Shown here: positions 43,105 through 52,102 of the stretch, in pieces
Layout: every line of letters begins with the position of its first letter
Position numbering within the stretch: position 1 is the stretch's first letter
Source: Sphingomonas alpina
Lineage (GTDB): Bacteria > Pseudomonadota > Alphaproteobacteria > Sphingomonadales > Sphingomonadaceae
DNA length: 64,000 nucleotides
Direction of reading: 5' to 3'
Assembly (NCBI RefSeq): GCF_014490665.1
Contig: NZ_CP061038.1
Location: forward strand, 4,052,501 to 4,116,500
Notes under the pieces: model-generated
What the model was told of the DNA's origin: nothing
The model's input: the letters and a program-made list of their open reading frames with translations, nothing else
Database searches by the model: none
Made by a program: the position numbers and the translations under genes

Positions 43105-44730
43105 TCACGCCATCACGTTCCGGCCGCGCGTCACCGTCGTGCTGTGGCCGACCACGCCGCCGGCCGATTTGGTCTTCACGCTGTCGACCATCACCCAGTC
43201 ATTGCTCACCCGATCGGGTGTCAGCGTCATCGCCATATAGCCGCGCCGCGAGGTGTCGCACCATTTCAGCTCGCGATTGGCCCTGACCAGCCCCGCCGCG
43301 ACGATCTTCGGATCGGCGGTCAGTGCGGATTCATAGCCGCCCGAGGTGACCGAATGCCCGGCGAACTCCACGCCCGCAGGCTTGCCGTCCTGCGCCAGGT
43401 CGAATGCCCAGGCATTATGGCTGTCGCCGGAAATGACCACCAGGTTCGCGCCAGCGCCTTGCGCGCCCTTCAGGAAGCGCGCACGCGCCGCCGGATAACC
43501 GCCCCAATTATCGAGGTTGGACGGCAGGCCGGCCTTTGCCGCCGCCAGGCCTTCATTGATATAGCCGCGCACATAGGACGGCGCGTCCGGCGAGAGCCAG
43601 TCGAGTGCATCGGGCGGCGTCATCGTCTCGCCCATGATCGTGCCGAAGCCGACCACTTGCCATTTCTGCCCTGTCTTGACCGACTGGCGCACACCGTGAT
43701 CGAGCCAATATTCCTGTTGCGTGCCCATCATCGTCGCACCCGGATCCATCCACGCCCCGTTGCGGAAATCGACCAGCGCCCGGGCCGGGTCCGCCCCCTT
43801 CAGCAACGGTTCGAGATCGGGCTGTTTGGTGCGTCCCAGCAACCGCGTTTCGGTGCGGAACAGAGTCGCCAGCGTGCCGATGTCATAGGCTTTCCACGGC
43901 TCGTCGGAGACCGGCATCCATTCGCGATAGGCCTGGATCGATGCGGCGCGGCGGTCGTTCCAGTCGCCTTCGCCCGGCTGATGATTCTGTGCCCCGCCTT
44001 CCCAGCTGTCATTGGCGGATTCATGATCGTCCCATTGCACGATCATCGGATGCTTCGCGTGGAGTGCCTGCAGATCGGGATCGGCACGGTAGCTGCCATA
44101 GCGCAGCCGATAGTCGGCGAGATGGAGGATTTCGCTTGCCGGGAGGGGCAGGCGGTTGCCGACCGTGTCCTTGAGCGAGGGATAATCGCCCGGCTTATAT
44201 TCATAGAAATAGTCGCCGAGATGGATGGTGAGATCGAGATCGTCACGCGCCACGGCATGGGCGTACGCGTTGAAATAGCCGAATGCGAGGTTCGAGCAGG
44301 AGAAGATCGCCGCGCGGAACCGTGCCACCTGGCCCTCGGGCAGGGTCTTGGTGCGGCCGACCGGCGAGATGCCGCCGTCAGGCGCAACGAAGCGGTAGTG
44401 ATAGGCGGTGCCGGGCTTCAGTCCCGCAACGGTGATCTTTGCGGTATGGTCCCGCCACGGACCGGTGATCTGTACCCCACCGCTCACCACCTTTGCGAAA
44501 TCCGCCGTGGTCGACACCTCCGCCTTGAGTTCGACCGCGCCGCCATCGGCGGGGACATAGCGCGTCCAGAGCAGCATCGAATCGCTTGCCGGCTCGCCGC
44601 TCGCGACCGAATGGGTGAAGCCGCGCGCGGTGGCGAGCGCCGCAGTCTGGGCAAAGCCCGGAATCGCATAAGCGCCCAGCCCCAATGCGCCCGTCAGGAC
44701 CAGTGAACGGCGATCGATCGTGAATTCCAT
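43105..44730 (-). CDS. phoD: PhoD-family alkaline phosphatase
   Basis: A Tat-exported phosphodiesterase/phosphatase of 541 residues. The twin-arginine signal is DRRSLVLTGALGLGAYAIPG. The mature enzyme has the PhoD N-terminal domain (FTHSVASGEPASDSMLLWTRYVP) and metal-binding IHLGDYFYEYKPGDYPS, QWDDHESANDSWEGGAQNH and VVISGDSHNAWAFDL. Such enzymes need Fe and Ca and release phosphate from organic esters in the periplasm. No Pho box was identified. It is divergent from the membrane protein at 44863. Confidence 0.93.
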   Translation of the reverse strand: MEFTIDRRSLVLTGALGLGAYAIPGFAQTAALATARGFTHSVASGEPASDSMLLWTRYVPADGGAVELKAEVSTTADFAKVVSGGVQITGPWRDHTAKITVAGLKPGTAYHYRFVAPDGGISPVGRTKTLPEGQVARFRAAIFSCSNLAFGYFNAYAHAVARDDLDLTIHLGDYFYEYKPGDYPSLKDTVGNRLPLPASEILHLADYRLRYGSYRADPDLQALHAKHPMIVQWDDHESANDSWEGGAQNHQPGEGDWNDRRAASIQAYREWMPVSDEPWKAYDIGTLATLFRTETRLLGRTKQPDLEPLLKGADPARALVDFRNGAWMDPGATMMGTQQEYWLDHGVRQSVKTGQKWQVVGFGTIMGETMTPPDALDWLSPDAPSYVRGYINEGLAAAKAGLPSNLDNWGGYPAARARFLKGAQGAGANLVVISGDSHNAWAFDLAQDGKPAGVEFAGHSVTSGGYESALTADPKIVAAGLVRANRELKWCDTSRRGYMAMTLTPDRVSNDWVMVDSVKTKSAGGVVGHSTTVTRGRNVMA

Positions 44731-44862
44731 GGCGACCCTCTTCTCTTTGCCGGCGTCTGATGCGCCGCGGATATGGCGGGTTCGTGACAGTCCGGGCCTT
44801 TCCGTGACAGGCCGCCCCGCGCTGGGTAAGGCTGCGCCAGTCCACTCTGAAACGAAAGAGCC

Positions 44863-46347
44863 ATGCCTCCCAGTCCGGTTTCACCCCTGATGTCCGCGCG
44901 CGCATGGCTTGGCGCGGCGGCGCTGATCCTCGTGCTGCTGGCGCTGGCGCGGCCGCTCGATCACGACGAGAGCCAATATGTCGCCGCGGCGGTGCTGACC
45001 GCGCACGGCAATCTTCCCTATCGCGACTTCGCCTATCTGCAGGTGCCGTTGCAGCCGATGCTGTTTGCGCCGCTCGCCTGGCTGTTGGGAGACTGGGCCT
45101 GGCCTGGCCTGCGGGTCGTCAATGCGTTGCTCGGCACAGCCGCGATCGCCTTTGTCTATCGCGCCGCGCGCGAGGGCGGCGCGGCGGCCGGCCCGGCGTT
45201 GCTGGGCGCCGGCCTGTTCGCCTGCACCGACATCCTGTTGTTCAGCATCGGCACTGCGCGCAACGATGCGCTGCCGGTCGCCCTGCTCGCCGCCGCCTTG
45301 CCGCTGGTGATTCGCACTGCCAACGATCGCGGCACATGCTGGAGCGCCTTGCTCGCCGGAGCGCTGCTGGCGGCGGCCGCGGCGGCAAAGATCTCCTATG
45401 CGCTGCCGGCAGCCGCTTATGGCATCTATGTGCTTTTCGATCGCCGTCATCGCCCACTCTGGGTTGCGGCGGGTTCCCTGCCGATCATCCTGTTCGTGGC
45501 GGCCAGTTTCAGCTGGAATCCGCACGGCTTCATGTTCGGCGTGTTCGAATTCCCCGCTTTTGCCCCAGGCGATTATTATCGCGACCGGCCGTGGAAGATG
45601 TCCTGGCTGGCCAAGCTGCTCGACACGCTCAAATTCCTCGCGCTCGGCCCGGCACTGATCGGATTGCTGCTGACCAGCCGGGTGCGCTGGAGAGGGAAAT
45701 GGGGGCGCGCGCGATCGGGGCGGGCGATCGACTGGATGCTCTGGGCGGGGATCATCGCCGCGCTTCTTCCCTTCCCGACCTGGCGGCAATATCTGCTGCC
45801 GATCCTGCCGCCATTGTTCGTGCGCCTCGCGATCGGCTGGCACGCCAGCCCGCCCGGACGACGGACGCGGATCGCGCTGGTGGTATTCGCCTGTGCCGGT
45901 CTTGCCCCGTCGGTCGAGGCGCTTGCCCGCGCGGTACTGGGCGTGCCGATGATCGAGGCGATACGGCAGGGCAAGGCAATTCGCGCGGCAATGGATACGG
46001 GCGCGGTGACCGGCCCGGTCGCGACGCTCTCACCGCAATTCCTGCCGGCGACGGGGCGGCTGCCCGACACGCGCTTTGCCACGGGTCCTTTCTATTTCCG
46101 CAGCCGTCATCTGCTTGGCCTGAAGATCGAAGCGGTGGATCGATTCATTTCGCGCGACACGCTGGCTGCGCATTTCGCTCGCCCACCCGCGGCCATCCTG
46201 ATCGGCGGCGAGAGCAAATGGACCAGCGGCGACGCCGTACTGGATCAGGCGCTTGAAGATTGGGCAAAGCGCAATGGCTGGCGGTCGATTCCTGTGACAG
46301 GTGGCCGCTTCCGGCTCTACATACCGCCTTCTCTCCATTCGCCCTGA
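44863..46347 (+). CDS. GT-C-like integral membrane protein
   Basis: Encodes 494 residues with about 9-11 hydrophobic helices in the first 370 residues and a soluble C-terminal part. The first loop after helix 1 contains DHDESQYVAAAVLTAHGNLPYRDFAYLQVP, which matches the acidic loop of dolichyl/undecaprenyl-phosphate-dependent GT-C glycosyltransferases (GT39/ArnT-like), where the Asp-Asp/Glu pair is catalytic. It may add a sugar to a lipid or glycan; donor and acceptor are unknown. Its last codons and stop lie in a palindromic repeat. Confidence 0.72.
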   Translation: MPPSPVSPLMSARAWLGAAALILVLLALARPLDHDESQYVAAAVLTAHGNLPYRDFAYLQVPLQPMLFAPLAWLLGDWAWPGLRVVNALLGTAAIAFVYRAAREGGAAAGPALLGAGLFACTDILLFSIGTARNDALPVALLAAALPLVIRTANDRGTCWSALLAGALLAAAAAAKISYALPAAAYGIYVLFDRRHRPLWVAAGSLPIILFVAASFSWNPHGFMFGVFEFPAFAPGDYYRDRPWKMSWLAKLLDTLKFLALGPALIGLLLTSRVRWRGKWGRARSGRAIDWMLWAGIIAALLPFPTWRQYLLPILPPLFVRLAIGWHASPPGRRTRIALVVFACAGLAPSVEALARAVLGVPMIEAIRQGKAIRAAMDTGAVTGPVATLSPQFLPATGRLPDTRFATGPFYFRSRHLLGLKIEAVDRFISRDTLAAHFARPPAAILIGGESKWTSGDAVLDQALEDWAKRNGWRSIPVTGGRFRLYIPPSLHSP

Positions 46348-46410
46348 GCCTGTCGAAGGGCCGTCCTTGTTGCGACGAAAGAGAGAACGGTGCTTCGACA
46401 AGCTCAGCAC
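46342..46410. repeat. REP-like palindromic element
   Basis: CCCTGAGCCTGTCGAAGGG (46342-46360) and GTGCTTCGACAAGCTCAGCAC (46390-46410) form an imperfect inverted pair (GAGCCTGTCGAAG against CTTCGACAAGCTC differs at one base). This is the CTGAGC-TGTCGAAG repeat that is frequent in sphingomonad intergenic DNA. It overlaps the stop codon of the membrane protein gene and sits between two convergent genes. Confidence 0.8.
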
Positions 46411-46424
46411 GAACGGAAGCTGAG

Positions 46425-47627
46425 TCAGGCGGCCTTGAGGATACCGCCTGCGCGCTTGGCCGCGACCAGCCCGGCATAATAGGCCATCAGTTCCTCAGTA
46501 TGCTCGCGGTCGCTGCGCACCTTGCCGGCCGCCACCACCGCCGCGCGGCGCACCAGCTTGCGGTCGCGCGCATAGAAACGCTCGATCGCCGCAGCACAGG
46601 CCGCCGCGTCGCGCGCGGTGTAGAGTTCCGACGCCAGCGGATCGGCGATCTCGGCACAGCCGCCGGTGTCGGGCGCGATCAGCGGCAGGCCGGCGGCCAT
46701 CGCCTCCGACGCGACCAGCCCGAACGGTTCGGCCTCCGATCCATGGACCAGCGCATCACAGCTCGCCATGATCCGGGCGAGCCGCTCGCGATCATAGACC
46801 GGGCGGAACATGCGGATATGCGGGCTGCCCGCAATGGTCTTTTCGATCTTGCGGCTGGCAACGCCAGTGCCGAGCAGGATCATGCCGACCGGAATGTTCG
46901 ATCCCGCGCGCGCGACCGCGTCGGCGACCAATTGCCAGCGCTTTTCCGGGTGATGCCGGCCGAGCCCGAGCAGCAGCAATCCTTCGGGCGGCAGATCGCA
47001 CTGCGCGAGCAAGGCACGACGCAGCTTCTCGTCACGGAAATCGGGGGAGAAGTGGCTGCGCTCGATCCCGAGCGGCATCGCGGCATCGATCCGTACCCCG
47101 CGCGCCTTCAAGCGCTTTTCGAGTGCCGGCCCGTTGGTGACGACCGCATCATAATTGTCGAGAAAGCGGCTCATGTAACGACTGTACCAGGCAAAGGCGC
47201 GCTCGATCCGGTCGTGCGGCGCGAGGCCCTCGAACCAGCGCAGCGCATAGGCCGCGACATTATCGTTATGCATGAAGAACACCTTGGCGGCGTCATGCCC
47301 GGGCTGGGGCTGCCACTGACCGACGATCCAGGCCGGACGCCAGGGCGACGACGCCTCGACCAGATCGGGCTTTAACTCGTCGAGCAGCCGGAGGATCGGA
47401 TCGGCATCCCAGAACAGCCCGTAATTGCTGTCGAACGGCAGGCGCGATGCCTTGACGTAGATAATCTTGCCGCCGCCGGGGCGCTCCTCGACGAGGTTTT
47501 CGCGGCCCGCGGCAATGACGATCAGTTCATGGCCCAGATCGGCCATGATGCCCATCTTGCGGTCGATATAGGTGCGCACCCCGCCGCCGGTCGGCGAGTA
47601 GAACTCGTTGACGTCGACGATGCGCAT
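46425..47627 (-). CDS. Family 4 glycosyltransferase
   Basis: A 400-residue GT-B fold enzyme. The N-terminal half has VDVNEFYSPTGGGVRTYIDRKM, with the Gly-rich loop of GT4; the C-terminal half has LLLLGLGRHHPEKRWQLVADA and the retaining-type EAEPFGLVASEAMAAGLPLIAPDTGGCAE (E-x7-E). It should transfer a nucleotide-activated sugar to a cell-envelope acceptor. The DUF2141 and MprF-like genes upstream are co-directional with 4 bp and overlap, forming an operon that may build a surface glycolipid. Confidence 0.9.
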   Translation of the reverse strand: MRIVDVNEFYSPTGGGVRTYIDRKMGIMADLGHELIVIAAGRENLVEERPGGGKIIYVKASRLPFDSNYGLFWDADPILRLLDELKPDLVEASSPWRPAWIVGQWQPQPGHDAAKVFFMHNDNVAAYALRWFEGLAPHDRIERAFAWYSRYMSRFLDNYDAVVTNGPALEKRLKARGVRIDAAMPLGIERSHFSPDFRDEKLRRALLAQCDLPPEGLLLLGLGRHHPEKRWQLVADAVARAGSNIPVGMILLGTGVASRKIEKTIAGSPHIRMFRPVYDRERLARIMASCDALVHGSEAEPFGLVASEAMAAGLPLIAPDTGGCAEIADPLASELYTARDAAACAAAIERFYARDRKLVRRAAVVAAGKVRSDREHTEELMAYYAGLVAAKRAGGILKAA

Positions 47628-47631
47628 CGGC

Positions 47632-48174
47632 TCAATCGCCCTTCATTGGCGCAAAACCACCGAGGCCGCGCAGGTATTGCGCGCGAATCTCGGTCGTCAC
47701 CACGCCGTTGGGCACGTTGATCACCGCCTGTGGCAGTTTCGGGCGCGACCGGCCGAGCTTCTGGTTGCTCGGAAAGCCCGCTCCGTCGGACCAGAAGTCG
47801 AACTTGTTCTTGCCGTCGCGATTATGCGTGAAGAGCAGGGCGTAGCGGCCCGGGCGCGGCGCCCTGATGCACACCGACACCGCACCCGATTGCGGTGTCG
47901 CCACGCGCACGCGGCGAAAGAACTTGCCCTGCTTGATCAGGTCGCGATCGTCCTTGAGGAAATCCTCCTCCGTCGCGGGATAGAGTTCGAGCTTGAGCTC
48001 GCCGATGCGATCCTTGAGACCGATGATATTGGCGCGAATCGCCGGACCGCCGCCGGCGATACAAGCCGCGGCATCGCTGCCGATCACGCTCGCCTGCGCA
48101 TCCGCGTCGATCGCCGGAAAGGCGGCCGCTGCCACGCCGAGCGCGGTCAATACGACTGCCAGTTGCGACTTCAT
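47632..48174 (-). CDS. DUF2141 secreted protein
   Basis: A 180-residue protein with a signal peptide (VVLTALGVAAAAFPAIDADA). The core resembles DUF2141: IGELKLELYPATEEDFLKDD, KFFRRVRVATPQSGAVSVCIRAPRPGRYALLFTHNRDGKNKFDFWSDGAGFPSNQ, a beta-sandwich pattern of periplasmic or outer-membrane-associated proteins. Function not established. The start overlaps the upstream membrane-protein gene by ATGA and the GT4 gene follows after 4 bp. Confidence 0.82.
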   Translation of the reverse strand: MKSQLAVVLTALGVAAAAFPAIDADAQASVIGSDAAACIAGGGPAIRANIIGLKDRIGELKLELYPATEEDFLKDDRDLIKQGKFFRRVRVATPQSGAVSVCIRAPRPGRYALLFTHNRDGKNKFDFWSDGAGFPSNQKLGRSRPKLPQAVINVPNGVVTTEIRAQYLRGLGGFAPMKGD

Positions 48175-49097
48175 ATCTTCTTCCTCACCAGGCCGTACAA
48201 GCCGAACGATCCGATCAGAACGACATGGATCAGCAGGGTCAACGCCGCGCTGAATGCCACCAGTTCCGACAGGGCCTGATCCTGGCCGATGAATATGATC
48301 GCGAAGTTGGCGAAAAGAAGGTCTTTGTTCGGCACCAGTGGCAGGCGCGACACCAGCAGGCGAGCGGCGGCGAGGAACAGCCACATCCAGATCGATACCG
48401 TCGGCAGGGCGAAATGCCAGGCCAGCGCGATCAGGACCGAGCCCGCGGTCAAGCGGAGGCAATGGATCATGAAGACCCACCACAGGGTCTTGCGCGGCAG
48501 CGAAAAGACTTTTTTGGAAAAGATCAGGAAGGGCAGCGAAATTGCGAATACGACCGCCGCCGAGCCGCCCAGCGTCTGCAGTTGCGCTTCGCTGAGCAGA
48601 TTGATGCCGAGCGGCAGGGCCAGCGCGATCATCAGCAAGGTGATGCCGTTGCCGGCGATCGCCGACAGGATGGTGACGTCCTTCACCGCACCGAACGGCG
48701 CTGCAATCATCTGCGCACGCTGCCGCGCCCAGGTATAGAAATAGGCATCGCCAGAATAGCCGATCACCACTTCGTTCGCGATCCGCTTCTTGAGCAGTGC
48801 GGCATAGCCTTGCCCGATCGGAATCCCCCATAATTTGCGGAAGATGATCAGATCGCCGGTCGGCGGCGACATGTAGAGCAAGCCGAAAAACAGATAGAAT
48901 AAGGGGCTCGCGGGGACCATCCGGCTCAGCCCGGCCAGCCCGGACCCGAACAGTTCGTGACCCAGGCCGATGACCATTGCCACCGTCAGTATCGCGCCGA
49001 TGATCGTCGGCCAGCGGCTCTTGATCGTCTGAAGCGGCTCAAGCCCCGCAAGGTCGGGGGCAAGCGGCAGGGAAGCCTCGGCGATGCTCGTGCTCAT
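48171..49097 (-). CDS. MprF/UPF0104-like integral membrane protein
   Basis: A 308-residue protein with about eight hydrophobic helices, of the kind found in UPF0104 or the flippase part of lysylphosphatidylglycerol synthases. Conserved-looking parts are KKRIANEVVIGYSGDAYFY and LPLVPNKDLLFANFAI. It probably handles lipid substrates, which is inference. The start at 49097 is chosen over an in-frame Met 9 residues earlier because GTGGAGCTTCC precedes it. It heads the operon with DUF2141 and GT4 genes. Confidence 0.7.
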   Translation of the reverse strand: MSTSIAEASLPLAPDLAGLEPLQTIKSRWPTIIGAILTVAMVIGLGHELFGSGLAGLSRMVPASPLFYLFFGLLYMSPPTGDLIIFRKLWGIPIGQGYAALLKKRIANEVVIGYSGDAYFYTWARQRAQMIAAPFGAVKDVTILSAIAGNGITLLMIALALPLGINLLSEAQLQTLGGSAAVVFAISLPFLIFSKKVFSLPRKTLWWVFMIHCLRLTAGSVLIALAWHFALPTVSIWMWLFLAAARLLVSRLPLVPNKDLLFANFAIIFIGQDQALSELVAFSAALTLLIHVVLIGSFGLYGLVRKKI

Positions 49098-49289
49098 GGA
49101 AGCTCCACTGGTGGGGATGGTCACTGAGGAAAACGTCCGCTGTTATCGCACAGTTCCAAGACGGAGCACTGCGCGCATAGCCGTATAATTGCCGCACCGC
49201 AACATGGGATGCGGCAGAGCGAAATCAAGCAGGGGTCCAATGGGGATTTCCTTTGACGCCCGGCAGCGTCTCGGGAAGTGTCCCGGTTC

Positions 49290-50378
49290 ATGCCCGTCTC
49301 CTCGTCCGCCACCGCCCGACACATATTGACCTATGCCCAGTCCTGGCGCGGCGGCGGCGTGGAGCGCGTGCAATTACGACTGCTGCGCGATTGGATCGCG
49401 GCGGGACGACGCGTGACATTGCTGATCGGCGATCCGAGCGGCCCGCTCGCCGCCGAGGTACCGGACGGGGTCGAGACGATCGCACTCGGATCGGCCAGAT
49501 ATCGACATCTGTTGGCCGCCGTGCCGCACCAGGTTGCGCGGTTGCGGCCCGACCTGATCTTTTGCCCCGGCAATCATTATACCAGCATCGCCGCCGCGAC
49601 CCGGCTGCGGCTCGGCCGTGCTTGCCCGGCGATCGTCGCAAAAGTCTCGAATGCACTGGTCCGGCCGGACCAGCATTTCCCCGTCGCGCAAGGCTATCGT
49701 GCGTGGCTGCGGCTGCATCCCCGCTTCATCACCCATGTCGTGGCGATGACATCGGCAATGGCCGGCGAAGCTGCCGTCGCGATGGGCATGCCCGCCGGCC
49801 GGATCAGCGTCATCCCCAACCCTCCGGCCCGCGCGATACCGGGCGCGGTCATGCCTGGCTTGCCCGACGGCCGCTTCCTGCTCGGCGTCGGCCGGCTCGA
49901 GCCTCAAAAGCGTTGGGAGCGGTTGATCGACGCCATGCCGCACTTGGCCGACCCGGCGATTGCGCTCGTCATTCTTGGCGAAGGCGGTCAGCGGCCGGCG
50001 CTGGAGGCACGGATCGCGGCGCTTGGCCTGGGCGATCGCATCAGCCTGCCCGGCCATGCCGCCGATCCGCTCCCCGTCATCGCGCGCGCGACGGTGGCGG
50101 CGTTGGTCTCGGATTTCGAAGGCGTGCCGGGCGTGCTGCGTGAGGCGCTGGCGCTGGGCACACCGGTCGTCACGACCGACTCGACCGTCGCTGTGCACGA
50201 AATCGTGACCGGCCCGACGCTTGGCACGATCGTACCGGCGGGCGATGCGGCGGCGTTGATTGCGGCGCTCGACCACTGGCTCGCGCCGGGCCGCGCCCGC
50301 CCCGCTCCGGTGCCGCAGCCGGGAGAGGCTGCCGGTGAAGAGTATCTGGCACTGTTCGACGGGCTGGTCGGACGATAG
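49290..50378 (+). CDS. Family 4 glycosyltransferase
   Basis: A 362-residue GT-B enzyme, GT4 type. The N-terminal half has HILTYAQSWRGGGVERVQLRLL with the family's Gly-rich loop; the C-terminal half has RFLLGVGRLEPQKRWERLIDAMPHL and a DFEGVPGVLREALALGTPVVTTDS motif equivalent to E-x7-E. It probably adds a hexose during polysaccharide assembly. The start is taken as ATG 49290, with GGGAAG upstream; an in-frame GTG at 49278 is possible. It is on the opposite strand from the surrounding operons. Confidence 0.88.
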   Translation: MPVSSSATARHILTYAQSWRGGGVERVQLRLLRDWIAAGRRVTLLIGDPSGPLAAEVPDGVETIALGSARYRHLLAAVPHQVARLRPDLIFCPGNHYTSIAAATRLRLGRACPAIVAKVSNALVRPDQHFPVAQGYRAWLRLHPRFITHVVAMTSAMAGEAAVAMGMPAGRISVIPNPPARAIPGAVMPGLPDGRFLLGVGRLEPQKRWERLIDAMPHLADPAIALVILGEGGQRPALEARIAALGLGDRISLPGHAADPLPVIARATVAALVSDFEGVPGVLREALALGTPVVTTDSTVAVHEIVTGPTLGTIVPAGDAAALIAALDHWLAPGRARPAPVPQPGEAAGEEYLALFDGLVGR

Positions 50379-50381
50379 TCC

Positions 50382-51011
50382 TCAGGCGGTCGGCCTGACC
50401 CGATCCGGATGCGCCGCCGCGATCTCCGGCACGGCCGCTGCCGCCGCATCCGCCGCGACCAGTTTCGGATAGACTGCAAGATCCATCTCCAGCCGCCGCG
50501 CATTGTACATCTGCGGCACCAGGCAGATATCGGCGAGATTGGGCGCCTCGCCACCGAGGAACGGCCCGTCCCCTGCCATCCGTTCGAGCGCGTCGAATCC
50601 CTCGTAAATCCAGTGTCGGTACCAGTCGTCGCGCGCGGCCTGGTCGGCGCCGAACTGGCTTTGCAGCCGCTTCATCACGCGCAGATTGTCGACCGGATGA
50701 ATATCGGCGGCGATGACCAGCGCCTGGGCCAGCACATGCGACCGCGCCAGCGGGTCGCGCGGCACCAGCGGCGGATCGGGCCGGGTCGCGTCGAGATAGT
50801 CGATGATCGCAAGACTTTGCGTCAGCACTGCGCCGTCGATTTCCAGCGTCGGGACGAACCCTTGCGGGTTGCGCGCGAGATGCTCGGGCGCCCGTTGCAG
50901 CCCTTCGAGCAGGGCGATGTCGTGGCGCTCATAGGCGATCTGCTTCAGTTCGAGCGCGATGCGCACCCGATAGGAGGCAGAGGACCGCCAATAATCGTGC
51001 AGCAGGATCAT
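50382..51011 (-). CDS. maiA: Maleylacetoacetate isomerase (zeta GST)
   Basis: A 209-residue glutathione-dependent isomerase of tyrosine catabolism. The thioredoxin-like N-terminal domain has LHDYWRSSASYRVRIALELK, where the Ser-Ser-Ala/Cys motif binds glutathione, followed by NPQGFVPTLEIDGAVLTQSLAIIDYLD. The C-terminal helical domain has GEAPNLADICLVPQMYNARR. It overlaps the upstream AI-2E gene by ATGA. Its placement at the end of a pyrE-to-lepB operon is unusual; other zeta-type GST roles remain possible. Confidence 0.9.
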   Translation of the reverse strand: MILLHDYWRSSASYRVRIALELKQIAYERHDIALLEGLQRAPEHLARNPQGFVPTLEIDGAVLTQSLAIIDYLDATRPDPPLVPRDPLARSHVLAQALVIAADIHPVDNLRVMKRLQSQFGADQAARDDWYRHWIYEGFDALERMAGDGPFLGGEAPNLADICLVPQMYNARRLEMDLAVYPKLVAADAAAAAVPEIAAAHPDRVRPTA

Positions 51012-52102
51012 GCCACTGTCGCTCCTGCCGCCTCCGCATCCTCCTCGTCGGAGCGCTCGGAGCTGCGTTCGAGCGCGACCTTGATCATCGCCGTCATCGG
51101 ATCGGCCAGCGCCAGCCCCATCACGCCAAACAGCGCGCTGGCGAGGATCTGTGCACCCAGCGTCAGTGCCGGCGGCAGGTCGACGGTGCGCTTGGCAACC
51201 ATCGGAATGACGACATAGCCATCGAAGGTCTGTACCGCGAAATAGGTGAAGATCGCCCACAGCCCGGTATCCACCCCGGCGCTGAAGCCGACCGAGACCA
51301 TCAGCACGCCGCTGACGAACGCGCCGATATTGGGGATGAAGGCAAGAATGCCGGTGATGATGCCGAGCAGCATCGCCATCGGCACGCCGCCGAGCGCCAG
51401 CACGATCCAGGTCAGCACGCCTTCGAACGCCATGCCGGCGAGCCGCCCGGCAAGCAGGCGGCGCATCGTCACGCCCATGCGCTGCAGCGTGATGGCGAAC
51501 TCGCGGCGACTGTCCATCGGGATCATCCACTGCACGCCGCGTTCATAGACTCTCGGGTCCATCGCCAGAAACAGGCCAATGATCAGCACCATGAACAGGC
51601 TGGTCAGTGCGCCCGCCGCCGTGCCGACAAAGGATGTGAGCCGGCCGACCGACCCCATCGCCTGTTGCAGGATGCTATTGAGGTCGGAACGCCCGGGCAT
51701 GATGCCCATTTCCGACAGCCAATGGGTGACGCGATTAAACTGTTCGATCAGAGTCGATTGCAGCTGCGTGACTTGCTGCACGACCTGCACGCCGGTCAGG
51801 TAGAATGTCCCGCCGAGAAAGGCGACGGTCAGCACGACGACGATCATCAACCGCCAGCCGCGCCCGATCTTGAGCACCCGGCCGAGCAAGCGCACACCGC
51901 CATCGAGCATCGACGCGAACACCAGCCCGGCGAAGATGATCAGCAAGGGCTGAATCAGCAGGACGACCAGCGCCATCGCCGCGGCAAGACTCAACCAGAC
52001 GGTCGCACGCTTCAGTTCCGCGCGGATGATCGGATCGCGCACCTCATGCGGGCTGGCACCGGTGACGAGTTCGATGCCGTCACGAGGGCGCTGATCGGTC
52101 AT
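51008..52102 (-). CDS. AI-2E family transporter (PerM-like)
   Basis: A 364-residue integral membrane protein with eight predicted helices. It matches the PerM/YdiK family: LLIIFAGLVFASMLDGGVRLL near the start and IPNIGAFVSGVLMVSVGF, VDTGLWAIFTYFAVQTFDGYVVIPMVAKRTV later. Family members are permeases of uncertain substrate; autoinducer-2 export is only one suggestion. The start at 52102 overlaps the lepB stop by ATGA. Confidence 0.9.
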   Translation of the reverse strand: MTDQRPRDGIELVTGASPHEVRDPIIRAELKRATVWLSLAAAMALVVLLIQPLLIIFAGLVFASMLDGGVRLLGRVLKIGRGWRLMIVVVLTVAFLGGTFYLTGVQVVQQVTQLQSTLIEQFNRVTHWLSEMGIMPGRSDLNSILQQAMGSVGRLTSFVGTAAGALTSLFMVLIIGLFLAMDPRVYERGVQWMIPMDSRREFAITLQRMGVTMRRLLAGRLAGMAFEGVLTWIVLALGGVPMAMLLGIITGILAFIPNIGAFVSGVLMVSVGFSAGVDTGLWAIFTYFAVQTFDGYVVIPMVAKRTVDLPPALTLGAQILASALFGVMGLALADPMTAMIKVALERSSERSDEEDAEAAGATVA

